Origin: Oscillospiraceae bacterium
GTDB taxonomy: Bacteria; Bacillota; Clostridia; Oscillospirales; Ruminococcaceae
Length of the DNA: 42,179 nt
Assembly: GCA_017440545.1 (NCBI GenBank)
Contig: JAFSGZ010000058.1
Location: forward strand, 1-42,179
Direction of reading: 5' to 3'
Below, piece after piece: positions 24,284 through 32,869 of the stretch. The notes under the pieces were generated by a model. It was not told where the DNA came from. It worked only from the letters and a program-made list of their open reading frames with translations, and made no database searches. A program made the position numbers and the translations under genes. Numbering within the stretch: position 1 is the stretch's first letter; every line of letters starts with the position of its first letter.

Positions 24284-25138
24284 TTATCTTTTATTATAAA
24301 AATCGTATTCCTGCCAAATTTCTTCAAGCTTTGAAAGCTTATCTGAAACATCCTTTTCCCTCTTTTTGCCGAGAGCAACAATTAAAGCATTTAAAAGACT
24401 TAATGGTGCCACAAGCGAATCGACAAAAGAAGCCATATCACTTTGTGCTATTAAAAGATTATCTGAATATTTTGCAATAGGAGAATTCTGGCTATCGGTT
24501 ATAGCCACAACCGACGCTCCCGATTTTGAGGCATATTTTACAGAATTAACGGTGCGACTTGAGTATCTCGGAAAGCTGAAAGCAATAAGAACATCATTTT
24601 TACCTATTGAGACAACATTATCAAATGCATCAATTCCTGTAAAGCCAACTTGCTTTACATTATCAAATATATGATTTAAATAAAATCCCAAGAAATTTGA
24701 AAGCATTGAAGCGCTGCCATTACCTACAATATAGATATTTTGAGCATTTACTATCAAATCAACGGCATTATCAAAGCTTTTGGTGTCAATTTTTTCCAAG
24801 GTTTCTTTTATTTTATCAATATCAGAATGCATAACCTTTTCATAAACCTTTTCGCCTTCATAGTTTGTTTGTGCAACGCCCATTCTTTGAATTGAGGTTA
24901 ATGTGTTGATGCTAAGCTCCTTTAATGCTTTTTGCATTTGAGGATAGCCCTCAAATCCGATTTCGGTTGCAAAACGGACAACTGTTGACTCACTTGTTCC
25001 GACAGTTTTTGAAAGCTTTGCCGCTGTCATAAACGCCGCTTTATCAAGGTGCTCTAAAAGATATTGTGCTATTTTCTTTTGGCCTTTTGAAAATGTAGAC
25101 ATTTTATTTTGAATATCTAATAAAAGGTCTGCTTTCAT
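24284..25138 (-). CDS. MurR/RpiR-family transcriptional regulator
   Basis: The 284-residue protein has an N-terminal HTH (about 1-75, with LSKTVGTSESTVVRFATEIGFEGYPQMQ) and a C-terminal SIS sugar-phosphate-binding domain (IYIVGNGSASMLSNF). RpiR proteins respond to phosphosugars and often control amino-sugar or wall-recycling genes. No sugar catabolic gene is adjacent; it lies inside the teichoic-acid-like run, 14 nt after the exporter ATPase gene. Control of the polymer operon is possible but unproven. ATG 25138 follows GAGAGGG. Confidence 0.9.
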   Translation of the reverse strand: MKADLLLDIQNKMSTFSKGQKKIAQYLLEHLDKAAFMTAAKLSKTVGTSESTVVRFATEIGFEGYPQMQKALKELSINTLTSIQRMGVAQTNYEGEKVYEKVMHSDIDKIKETLEKIDTKSFDNAVDLIVNAQNIYIVGNGSASMLSNFLGFYLNHIFDNVKQVGFTGIDAFDNVVSIGKNDVLIAFSFPRYSSRTVNSVKYASKSGASVVAITDSQNSPIAKYSDNLLIAQSDMASFVDSLVAPLSLLNALIVALGKKREKDVSDKLSKLEEIWQEYDFYNKR

Positions 25139-25152
25139 ACATTTTCCCTCTC

Positions 25153-25878
25153 TTACTGCATAAACTTTTTATATTCTTCGAGAACCTCTTTAGTTTCGCC
25201 CTGCATAACAAGCTCACCATCGTTTATCCATATAATATGGTCGCAAAGCTTACTGAGAGTATCTATATTATGTGAAACTATTATGACCGTTCTTGATTTA
25301 TCACTTATAAGTTCTTTGATTTTTGCATAGCTTTTCTTTTTAAACTTTTCATCACCGACGCTTAAAACCTCGTCAATGAGCATAATATCGGTTTCCATAA
25401 CGGCGGTTATTGAAAATGCAAGCTTTGAATACATACCGCTTGAATAGGTTTTTACAGGTTTATCTATAAACTTTCCAAGTTCGGAAAATTCAATAATTTT
25501 ATCTAAATTTTCGCGAATTTCAGACTCCTTAAAACCCATTAAAAGTCCTGATAAAAATATGTTATCTCTACCTGAGAGATTAGCTTTAAATCCTACACCT
25601 ATTGAGAGAAGCGAAATACTGTTTCCGTAAAGCTCTATTTCGCCCTTATCTGCCGAAAAAATACCTGCTATTGAGCGAAGAAGGGTTGATTTTCCGCTTC
25701 CGTTTCTGCCGATTAAACCAACAACCTGTCCCTTTTCGACATCAAAGGATACGCCGCGCACTGCTTCAAAAGTTTCGAGCTTGGATTTTCCGAAGGTGAA
25801 TATTGCTTTTTTAGATGAAACAGCCTTTAAGCTTTTATAAACTATCCAGAGATTTTTAACTGAAATTGCTTTGCTCAT
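25153..25878 (-). CDS. tagH: Polysaccharide/teichoic acid ABC exporter, ATP-binding subunit (TagH/Wzt type)
   Basis: The 241-residue ATPase has Walker A GLIGRNGSGKST, signature YSSGMYSKLAFS, Walker B IMLIDEVLSVGDE and switch His (IIVSHN). The N-terminal variant, with an unusual SLKAVSSKKAIF insert before FEAVRGVSF, is typical of TagH/Wzt-class exporters. It lacks the long C-terminal extension of B. subtilis TagH. It starts immediately after the permease stop codon (no gap), so the two are translationally coupled. It should export an undecaprenyl-linked polymer. Confidence 0.9.
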   Translation of the reverse strand: MSKAISVKNLWIVYKSLKAVSSKKAIFTFGKSKLETFEAVRGVSFDVEKGQVVGLIGRNGSGKSTLLRSIAGIFSADKGEIELYGNSISLLSIGVGFKANLSGRDNIFLSGLLMGFKESEIRENLDKIIEFSELGKFIDKPVKTYSSGMYSKLAFSITAVMETDIMLIDEVLSVGDEKFKKKSYAKIKELISDKSRTVIIVSHNIDTLSKLCDHIIWINDGELVMQGETKEVLEEYKKFMQ

Positions 25879-26670
25879 TTACATCACCTTTGTATAACTG
25901 TTTTCGTATTTATAAACTGTATGAACGCTAACACAGGTGGCTAAAATGCCGATTAAAAGCCAGGCTAAAAGCGCAAGCACATTTGGAGCTGTACCGTAAA
26001 GCATTACATCACGAAGTGAATTAATTATAAGTGCTAACGGGTTTACATACATTAAAACATCTGCAAAAACTGCATATTTACCGGTTATTCTACCTTGAAT
26101 CGAGTAGAACACGCCCGACATATAAAACATTAATCTAAGTAATACTGTAATTACATTTGAGAGGTCCTCAATAAACACTCCAAAGTGCATAAAAAGGCTT
26201 GCAAAGGCAAAGGTTAATACAAAAAGCACCACTAAAATCAGTGGGATATATAATAGGTTAAATGTAAGCTCTACACTATATATGAACATTAAAATAATAA
26301 CAAGTGCAAATGATATAGCCATTTTAAAGGCATTTACATACATTTTAGTTAAAACAAGCATATATTTAGGGAGATAAATTTTAGTTACAATGCTTTTATT
26401 TGTTCTTACAAGCTTTACGCTATTCAGCATTGTTTTATTAAAAAAGTCCCACGCGGTGAGTCCCACAAATACAAAAAGCGGGAAATTAGGCTCTGTGGCG
26501 TTAAATACTATTTTTACCACAAAGGTGTAAACAAGCATAAACAAAATGGGGTCAAAAATCCACCAAAGCCAGTTTAAATACGAATCGGCTACGCCTGATT
26601 TTAGCTCTGCCTTTGCGGCATACAGAGCGTAGGGATTATATCTTTTTAAATCCTTAAAAAACTTTTTCAT
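25879..26670 (-). CDS. tagG: Polysaccharide/teichoic acid ABC exporter permease (TagG/Wzm type)
   Basis: The 263-residue ABC-2-type permease has six predicted membrane segments and the family opening DLKRYNPYALYAAKAELKSGVADSYLNWLWWIFDP, plus YVNPLALIINSLRDVML near the last loop. It works with the ATPase encoded directly downstream and should export the polymer made by the genes upstream. It begins 15 nt after the polymerase-glycosyltransferase fusion. Confidence 0.9.
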   Translation of the reverse strand: MKKFFKDLKRYNPYALYAAKAELKSGVADSYLNWLWWIFDPILFMLVYTFVVKIVFNATEPNFPLFVFVGLTAWDFFNKTMLNSVKLVRTNKSIVTKIYLPKYMLVLTKMYVNAFKMAISFALVIILMFIYSVELTFNLLYIPLILVVLFVLTFAFASLFMHFGVFIEDLSNVITVLLRLMFYMSGVFYSIQGRITGKYAVFADVLMYVNPLALIINSLRDVMLYGTAPNVLALLAWLLIGILATCVSVHTVYKYENSYTKVM

Positions 26671-26685
26671 TATGGGCTCCTTAGG

Positions 26686-29082
26686 TTAAAATAGTTTCTC
26701 AAATTCGCTTAATGCTTGGGCATTATACTTTTCAAAATCAATATTCATTGTTTTAATTTCGCCATTTTTGAATTTATACATACCATCTAATATTCCCTCT
26801 TTACTATTGGGAACTATATTGCCTCCAAAGCAATTTAAAAGCGATGCAGGGCCTTTCATATATGTGCAAATAGAAGGTACTGAAAGGGCATCTGCTTCAA
26901 ATAAAACTATTGGCTGTGCCTCGTAAAGTGATGACAATATGAATAAATCGCATCTTTTTAAAATGGGCATTGGATTTGAAAGCGACTTTATAATTGCAAT
27001 ATTATTTTTACATGGTTTTGAATTTGCATAAGAAACTGTACGTGAATACAAATTCCCTCCTCCACCTATTATAATTAAATAGGAGTCGGGATTTTGTTTA
27101 TTATATTCTTCAAAAGCATCAATAAGCATAAAATGTTGTTTTTCAACAGAAAACCTTCCGATACTTATAAACTTTGTTCCGTTTTCATTTAAAATACCCT
27201 CTATACCTCCTGGGTGTCTTATAGACATAGCAGTGTCATTTTGGTATTCTATCGGAAGAGAAGAATTAGAAATTATTCTTTTATAGTTTATTGTATTGCT
27301 AACGATAGTTATATTATCTTTTCTACTGCTAATTTTTAATGTAGGCTCAATCATAGCGTCTATAACAGGGACAACCCTATCATAAGATTTATAGGCACTT
27401 TTTAATGTTAATATATGCTGATTATGACGAGCTGAGATTTCCCTTATCATATCGCTGTGTACAAAGATAATTCTTTTAGCATCAAATCGTTGTAAAAGAC
27501 CGATTATATATTTATCATAACCGCTGAAATTTATTATGTAATCCATTTTAAGCGTGCCAAACTGTTTGTTTAAATCGCGCTTAAATGCTCTATCTATGTA
27601 TTTTTCAACAAAAGCATTGGTACGCTTTAGTTTATAGTATATAGCAAATGCAAACACCTCTAAAATCGTTAAGGTTACATTGCTACTCATTGAAAAGAGC
27701 TTTACTTTATTAGGAATAATATCTAACTTTTCAGGATTATTACTAAACGCCGATTGCTTAAATGTAAAAAAGTATTCTCTATCATCTAAATTTATCATAG
27801 ACAAAAGATTTTTAAATGAAGCGGTTAATCCGTTTTGAAGCAGAGCTCCGCAGTAAAACAGCACCTTTTTCTTGCCGCTGTCCTCTATTTTTTCACTCTT
27901 ACAAACTTTTTTATTTAATAATATATGGTTAAGAATATTCTTAGCAGCATCTATATTATCGTAGGTGCAGAATTTGTTTTTAAATTCCTTTATATCATAG
28001 CTTATAGGGGCGTTTAGAGCCTTAATAAGTTCTTCTTCTGTGCTGCATTTTGTAAACGGAAGCTGTGAAAGAGGAATAAAAAAACCGCGTGTGTTATCAT
28101 AATTTTGCTCATCGGGTGTATATAAAACAATTTTCTTTTGACTGCATGCAAAATCGAAAAACACACTTGAATAGTCGGTTATGAGTCCATCACAGGCATT
28201 TAAAACGTGATAGGCTTCAAAGTTTTCAGGAAAAGAAACTATTTTTTCAAAGCCCTTTAAATCAGCGTGTCCACGCACAAGCGGATGGAGCTTTAGCATT
28301 ATAACTTGATTTTCAGATAAAAGGCTTTCTATTTTTTTAAGTCTTTTATACATTTCTTCTAAAGAGCTTTTAAGTCCATCGCCCATATTTTCAGCTTTCC
28401 AAGTGGGCATATAGACATAAACCTCTTTGTTTTCAAGCGAAAGGCTTTTCTTTATATTTTCATCTGCTTTACTAAAGAAAACAGAATTTCTAGGATAGCC
28501 CTCGAGTAAGATTTCACCTTTAAAGGCTGTGTCTATATTATAAGACGAGAGCATTTTTTCCTTCATATATTCGTTAGGATATATAAGATAATCTGAAAAA
28601 AGCAAATTTCTTTGAATATTGCCCATTGAATGACGCTCATTTAAATTATGCTTACCCATATTTTTTAAAGGTGTGCCGTGCCAAGTGTTTGTAAAGATTT
28701 GGCCTTCTTTTTTTACATAAGCGCGTGGAAGCGAGGTGTCTGTAAAAATATATTTAGCTTTTGAAATAAGCCTTAAATACTTAAGAGAACCCTGTTTTAC
28801 GAGGCGAACATTTTTAACATTATAGGTTTCAAGCATAGAAACAGCTTTTTTATTAATTTGTGGGCATACCGAAAGATATGCCTTGAACTTTCCATATTCG
28901 CCGTTTTGAAGCTCTTTTAATAGATAAAAGATATTACCTGCAACATCAAGTCCGTTTCGTGATTCGAAAAGCACGATGTTGTCTTTTAATTTTGCTTTAT
29001 AAAAATAGTGACAATAATATGATGTTACAATAGAGCTTTTTAATAGCTTTATTCCCTTTTTTAAAAGCTTTTTTGCTGACAT
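26686..29082 (-). CDS. CDP-glycerol glycerophosphotransferase fused to a GT4 glycosyltransferase
   Basis: ATG 29082 overlaps the stop of the preceding gene as TAATG, which supports this start (798 residues) over a GTG four codons upstream. Residues 1 to about 395 are a TagF/TagB-type domain: NTWHGTPLKNMG, MPTWKAEN, KLHPLVRGH and ITDYSSVFFDFA. From about 405 to the end is a GT-B fold glycosyltransferase ending with ISIGRFSVEKQH, LIIIGGGGNL and SLYEAQPIVLFEADAL (GT4 E-x7-E pattern). It probably adds glycerol phosphate and a sugar, building a glycosylated polyol-phosphate polymer. The fusion is the odd feature. Confidence 0.85.
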   Translation of the reverse strand: MSAKKLLKKGIKLLKSSIVTSYYCHYFYKAKLKDNIVLFESRNGLDVAGNIFYLLKELQNGEYGKFKAYLSVCPQINKKAVSMLETYNVKNVRLVKQGSLKYLRLISKAKYIFTDTSLPRAYVKKEGQIFTNTWHGTPLKNMGKHNLNERHSMGNIQRNLLFSDYLIYPNEYMKEKMLSSYNIDTAFKGEILLEGYPRNSVFFSKADENIKKSLSLENKEVYVYMPTWKAENMGDGLKSSLEEMYKRLKKIESLLSENQVIMLKLHPLVRGHADLKGFEKIVSFPENFEAYHVLNACDGLITDYSSVFFDFACSQKKIVLYTPDEQNYDNTRGFFIPLSQLPFTKCSTEEELIKALNAPISYDIKEFKNKFCTYDNIDAAKNILNHILLNKKVCKSEKIEDSGKKKVLFYCGALLQNGLTASFKNLLSMINLDDREYFFTFKQSAFSNNPEKLDIIPNKVKLFSMSSNVTLTILEVFAFAIYYKLKRTNAFVEKYIDRAFKRDLNKQFGTLKMDYIINFSGYDKYIIGLLQRFDAKRIIFVHSDMIREISARHNQHILTLKSAYKSYDRVVPVIDAMIEPTLKISSRKDNITIVSNTINYKRIISNSSLPIEYQNDTAMSIRHPGGIEGILNENGTKFISIGRFSVEKQHFMLIDAFEEYNKQNPDSYLIIIGGGGNLYSRTVSYANSKPCKNNIAIIKSLSNPMPILKRCDLFILSSLYEAQPIVLFEADALSVPSICTYMKGPASLLNCFGGNIVPNSKEGILDGMYKFKNGEIKTMNIDFEKYNAQALSEFEKLF

Positions 29083-30320
29083 TATTTTATGCACACTCCC
29101 AGGGCGCGTTTGCTACTGTTTTGGTCGTTATATGTGTTGAATTTTTCATTAAACTTTTGATACTTTTCATCGTATTTAAAGTTTTTGTAGGTGTTTTTTA
29201 TGCAGGGGGCTACCTCATCGTTTGTGTAAACGATTGGACCGGGAAGCTCGCTCATATCTAAATAAAAATCGCGAAGCTCGCCTTTATACTCTTCAAAGTC
29301 GTACATAAAGAACATTACAGGTCTTTTAAGATTTGCGTAATCAAAAAATACGCTCGAATAATCGGTCATAAGCATATCGCTTACTATGTAGAGATTATTT
29401 ATGTCATCATACTGTGAAACATCTATAATAAAGCCGTTATATTTTTCAAAATCAAAGCCGTTTATTATAAAATAATGTGCTCTAAACAGTATTACATACT
29501 CATCCTTAAGTTCGCTATATAGCTTATCAAAATCAATACCAATGCTGTATGTAAAGCCTCTGCCTCTCTCGTGGCTGTTATCTCTAAAGGTTGGCGCATA
29601 CAAAAGCACCTTTTTATCCCTTGGAATATTAAGCTCGTTTTTGACTTTCTCTACATCATCATCTGTAAAATTAAAGAGAAAATCGTTTCGAGGGTATCCA
29701 CACTCAACAAACTTAGAGATGTCCTTTACATCATAGGCTGTTGCAATCTTCTCTGTGTAAAACTTAGATGGAGAGATAAATATTGAAATTTTTTCCTCTT
29801 GCTGTCTATACTGCTTTTTAATTTCAGTTAGCTTTTGAGCTGCATTGTTTGACACCTCTAAATCGCATCCGAGGCGTTTTAATGGCGTTCCGTGCCAAGT
29901 TTGAACAAATACCTGCTCACTACTTGGAATTAAGTAAGGACGCATTGTAGAATTAGTTATCCAATATTTTGAGGTTGCAAAAAGCTTTAGGTACTTTCGT
30001 GTATTATATTTTACAAGCACTGTATTTGGATATTCCATTAAATACTCGTGCTCTTTAATATCTCTAAACGACCAAACAAATGTAAAATCTTTGTATCTCG
30101 GGTCTTTAATAGCCTCTAAATACATAGCTTTAGGGCTGCAGGCATAGCGTCTTCCCTGAAACGACTCAAATATTATTGTTTTTTCGTTTAGAGGCAGCGT
30201 TTTTTGATACCTCTTAAATGTGAATGTACGTTTTTTAATCAGCAAAAATTTATAAAGTCCATAAAGAATTTTACTGTTTTGCATAAAACGTTTTATACGT
30301 CTTTTAATTTTCTTAAGCAT
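29082..30320 (-). CDS. CDP-glycerol:poly(glycerophosphate) glycerophosphotransferase (TagF/TagB-type)
   Basis: The 412-residue peripheral membrane enzyme transfers glycerol phosphate from CDP-glycerol to a polyprenyl-linked acceptor or a growing polymer. The family motifs are VQTWHGTPLKRLG, YAPTFRDN, FRAHYF and MTDYSSVFFDYANLKRPVMF. The N-terminus is basic. Length (412) fits a single-domain TagB/TagF-like enzyme rather than the long TagF of B. subtilis, so primer versus polymerase role cannot be told apart. It lies 13 nt after tagD and shares a stop/start TAATG with the fusion gene. Confidence 0.88.
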   Translation of the reverse strand: MLKKIKRRIKRFMQNSKILYGLYKFLLIKKRTFTFKRYQKTLPLNEKTIIFESFQGRRYACSPKAMYLEAIKDPRYKDFTFVWSFRDIKEHEYLMEYPNTVLVKYNTRKYLKLFATSKYWITNSTMRPYLIPSSEQVFVQTWHGTPLKRLGCDLEVSNNAAQKLTEIKKQYRQQEEKISIFISPSKFYTEKIATAYDVKDISKFVECGYPRNDFLFNFTDDDVEKVKNELNIPRDKKVLLYAPTFRDNSHERGRGFTYSIGIDFDKLYSELKDEYVILFRAHYFIINGFDFEKYNGFIIDVSQYDDINNLYIVSDMLMTDYSSVFFDYANLKRPVMFFMYDFEEYKGELRDFYLDMSELPGPIVYTNDEVAPCIKNTYKNFKYDEKYQKFNEKFNTYNDQNSSKRALGVCIK

Positions 30321-30333
30321 AATTATCTCCGAT

Positions 30334-30723
30334 TTATTTTTTTAAATCTTGTTTAATTTGAGTTGTTGAAATCTCAGGGGTTCTGGGAAGATATACAACA
30401 TCACAGTATTCCTTTAGAAAGTCGAATTTACCTGCCCAATCGTCACCCATAACAAAGGTGTCAATTTTAAACTCTTTTACATCGCTTGCTTTTTGCTCCC
30501 AATTTTCCTCGGGAATAACCAAATCAACAAAGCGAATTGACTCAAGCATCTTTTTTCTTTCTTCATAAGAAAAATAGCATTTTTTATTTTTACTGTTAAG
30601 GTTAAACTCGTCAGTTGAAAGAGCAACCACCAAATAGTCGCCTAAATCCTTTGCTCTTTTAAGAAGATTAATGTGTCCGTAATGTAAAAGGTCAAAGGTT
30701 CCGTAGGTTATAACTTTTCTCAT
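30334..30723 (-). CDS. tagD: Glycerol-3-phosphate cytidylyltransferase
   Basis: This 129-residue cytoplasmic enzyme makes CDP-glycerol from CTP and glycerol 3-phosphate, feeding the three CDP-glycerol transferases of this operon. It has YGTFDLLHYGHINLLKRA with the HxGH motif (His14, His17), and RTPEISTTQIK at the end (RTxGISTT-type). Length matches TagD. It starts 2 nt after the stop of the upstream transferase. Confidence 0.95.
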   Translation of the reverse strand: MRKVITYGTFDLLHYGHINLLKRAKDLGDYLVVALSTDEFNLNSKNKKCYFSYEERKKMLESIRFVDLVIPEENWEQKASDVKEFKIDTFVMGDDWAGKFDFLKEYCDVVYLPRTPEISTTQIKQDLKK

Positions 30724-30725
30724 TT

Positions 30726-31847
30726 TTATTCCTCCGATTTTATGCCAACTGCATCTAAAATTGTTTGGCAGCCATTATATTTTTTATTTGTATTTAGCAT
30801 TTTATTTATTTTGGAGCGCTGTGCCTTATACTCATCAGGTCCATTGAGTGAATTTATAAAGGCGCAAAAATCATCATCTATTTTAATTTTGAAGCCTACC
30901 ATTAGCTCCTCTGGATTTTCAGTAACAAAACCGCGATTTTTCATATACGCATTTATATCAGATATTGTAAAAGCTATAGGCTTACCGAGCATCATATAAT
31001 CAAAAAACACACTTGAATAATCAGTAATCAGTGCCTTTGAGCTGTTTAAAAGGCTGTATAGATTAATCTTTTTTTCTTCTAACCACTCATCGTTTATAAT
31101 TTTAATGTTTGAATAATTGTTTTCTATTACAGACACATCTTCCATAGGGTGAGGCTTTAGAATTAAACAAAGGTTATTATTTAAAAGCGCTTCATTAATT
31201 TTTGAAAGGCTGTCGTTATTAAAAATTGAAAATATAGTTTCTCCATCGGTTTGAGAAAGTTTTTTAGATTTCTTAAATGTTGGAAGCCAGACAACTGTAT
31301 TTTCAAATTCTGACACAGGCGGTTTTAAAAACTCGTCAGTGCGCGGTTGATTTGTTATTATTATGTTTTCATCTTTTGCATTAAAGCATTTTTTCATAAT
31401 ATCCGAGAAAAACGGAGATGTGGCAATAAGATGGGTGAAAAAATTTTGGTCTATATTTTCTTTTCCATCTTCCATATTGCCAATCTTTTTAAGCGGCATC
31501 CCGTGCCAAAGGTTTACAACCTTTTGATTATATGGCTTTATGGGATATTTTCCAAAGCTGTAAAAGCTATACTTTGAGGTTAAAAAGCTAAATATTCCGC
31601 CTAAATTACTTTTAAAATTTACATTTTCAGGCGCGTTATTTTTATACTTTTTAAACTCGGGGCAAGAAACTGTTATTTTATAATTTTTATTAAAGCCTTT
31701 TGTTACTAAATGCTCATAAATCGCCCTTGTATTATCTCGAAAGCCTAAATTTGAGTATATAAAGATTTTTTCTCTTTTCGGCAAAATTCTGTTTAATGCA
31801 TTTAGTGGCAAAAACAAAATTCTTGCAGCATTTTTTATTTTACTCAA
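30726..31847 (-). CDS. CDP-glycerol glycerophosphotransferase (TagF/TagB-type), third copy
   Basis: The start is TTG 31847 (MSKIKNAARI), 7 nt after AAAGGAG. The 373-residue protein has LWHGMPLKKIG, WLPTFKKS, LKPHPM and ALITDYSSVFFDYMMLGKP, the standard set for CDP-glycerol transferases. It has a short basic N-terminus. It is the first of three such enzymes in the operon, so it could be the primer-type enzyme (TagB-like), but the order alone does not settle this. It lies 13 nt after the GT2 gene. Confidence 0.85.
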   Translation of the reverse strand: MSKIKNAARILFLPLNALNRILPKREKIFIYSNLGFRDNTRAIYEHLVTKGFNKNYKITVSCPEFKKYKNNAPENVNFKSNLGGIFSFLTSKYSFYSFGKYPIKPYNQKVVNLWHGMPLKKIGNMEDGKENIDQNFFTHLIATSPFFSDIMKKCFNAKDENIIITNQPRTDEFLKPPVSEFENTVVWLPTFKKSKKLSQTDGETIFSIFNNDSLSKINEALLNNNLCLILKPHPMEDVSVIENNYSNIKIINDEWLEEKKINLYSLLNSSKALITDYSSVFFDYMMLGKPIAFTISDINAYMKNRGFVTENPEELMVGFKIKIDDDFCAFINSLNGPDEYKAQRSKINKMLNTNKKYNGCQTILDAVGIKSEE

Positions 31848-31860
31848 AATAAAACTCCTT

Positions 31861-32694
31861 TTATTTTCGTAAAAATTTATTATAAACCATTTTTCGTAAT
31901 CCCGACGGCATTAAGGAAACTGCCACTCTCGGAATTAATGACTTAATCATTCGGGACTTAGAAATAAACCCGAGTGAATAAATTCGTTTTAAAAAGTTAT
32001 AAAGGTGGCGGGTGTACTCTTTTCCGCCGCGGCGTTTATACATTCCCTCGCCGACTCGCATATATAAAAGCGGTTTTTGAGTATTGGCTGAAACTGCTCC
32101 GTTTTTAAGCATTCTTACAAAAAGCTCGTAATCCTCAAAAAAAGGAAAGTTTTGATAGCCGCCTGCATTTATAACCGCTGACTTTTTAAAAATTACCGCA
32201 GGATGATTAAACGGATTTCTTTTTTTGGCATAATTTAAAATTTCATTATGAGTTTTAGGAAGGTCTTTTATATTATTTGTATCCCCTGTTTTTTCTTTAA
32301 ACTCCATAACAGGCGAACTTACAATATCAGCATTTTGAGCCTTTAAAAGTTTTAGCTGTTCTTCTATTCTTGTGTTAACTGCAATATCATCGCTATCCAT
32401 ACGAGCAACTATTTCACACTCACAATGAGCAAGTCCAACATTTAATGCGTGCCAAAGGCCGATATTTTCATCTAAGGCTACTGTTTTGAGATTACTGTAT
32501 TTATTTTTTAGAAAATCCACTGCATTGTAAAGCTCATCTGTTAGTTTGCCGTCTAAAACAAGGATAACCTCGTAAGGCAAAAGGGTTTGAGAATAAATAC
32601 TTTGGATACTGTCTTTAAGATTTTGAGCTTTTTCATTTTCGTACACCGACATAAGAACACTGTACTGTGCAATATTTTCTATTTTTTCATTCAA
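31861..32694 (-). CDS. GT2-family glycosyltransferase
   Basis: The start is TTG 32694 (MNEKIENIAQYSVLMSVY), 9 nt after GAGGTG; an ATG at 32736 is in frame but has no good ribosome binding site. The 277-residue product opens with the GT-A nucleotide-binding strand SVLMSVYENEKA and has the metal-binding motif ARMDSDD and FFEDYELFVRML. It should transfer a sugar to a polymer or lipid carrier in the cytoplasm. It heads the long polymer operon, so it may decorate or prime the glycerol-phosphate polymer. Its substrate is not readable. Confidence 0.88.
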   Translation of the reverse strand: MNEKIENIAQYSVLMSVYENEKAQNLKDSIQSIYSQTLLPYEVILVLDGKLTDELYNAVDFLKNKYSNLKTVALDENIGLWHALNVGLAHCECEIVARMDSDDIAVNTRIEEQLKLLKAQNADIVSSPVMEFKEKTGDTNNIKDLPKTHNEILNYAKKRNPFNHPAVIFKKSAVINAGGYQNFPFFEDYELFVRMLKNGAVSANTQKPLLYMRVGEGMYKRRGGKEYTRHLYNFLKRIYSLGFISKSRMIKSLIPRVAVSLMPSGLRKMVYNKFLRK

Positions 32695-32754
32695 AATACA
32701 GTTCACCTCGCAGACATAAAAGGTAATTTTACCCATATTAACCCACTATATAAT

Positions 32755-32783
32755 AAGATACCATATAAACCTTAAATTTGCAA
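32755..32783 (-). promoter_or_regulatory. Predicted promoter of the tag-like operon
   Basis: TTGCAA (32783-32778) and TATCTT (32760-32755) are separated by 17 nt on the minus strand, upstream of the GT2 gene. It is the only promoter seen for the run of eleven genes. Confidence 0.5.
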
Positions 32784-32818
32784 GTATTTTTAAGGTTTTA
32801 AAAAGGCCAGTAAAACAA

Positions 32819-32853
32819 AAAATGACGGAGAGCTTTTACGCCTCCGTCATTTT
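32819..32853 (-). terminator. Terminator after the nucleotidyltransferase gene
   Basis: A 12-bp stem AAAATGACGGAG/CTCCGTCATTTT with an 11-nt loop lies 16 nt after the nucleotidyltransferase stop, insulating it from the tag-like operon. Confidence 0.9.
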
Positions 32854-32869
32854 CTAAAACATATTAAAA

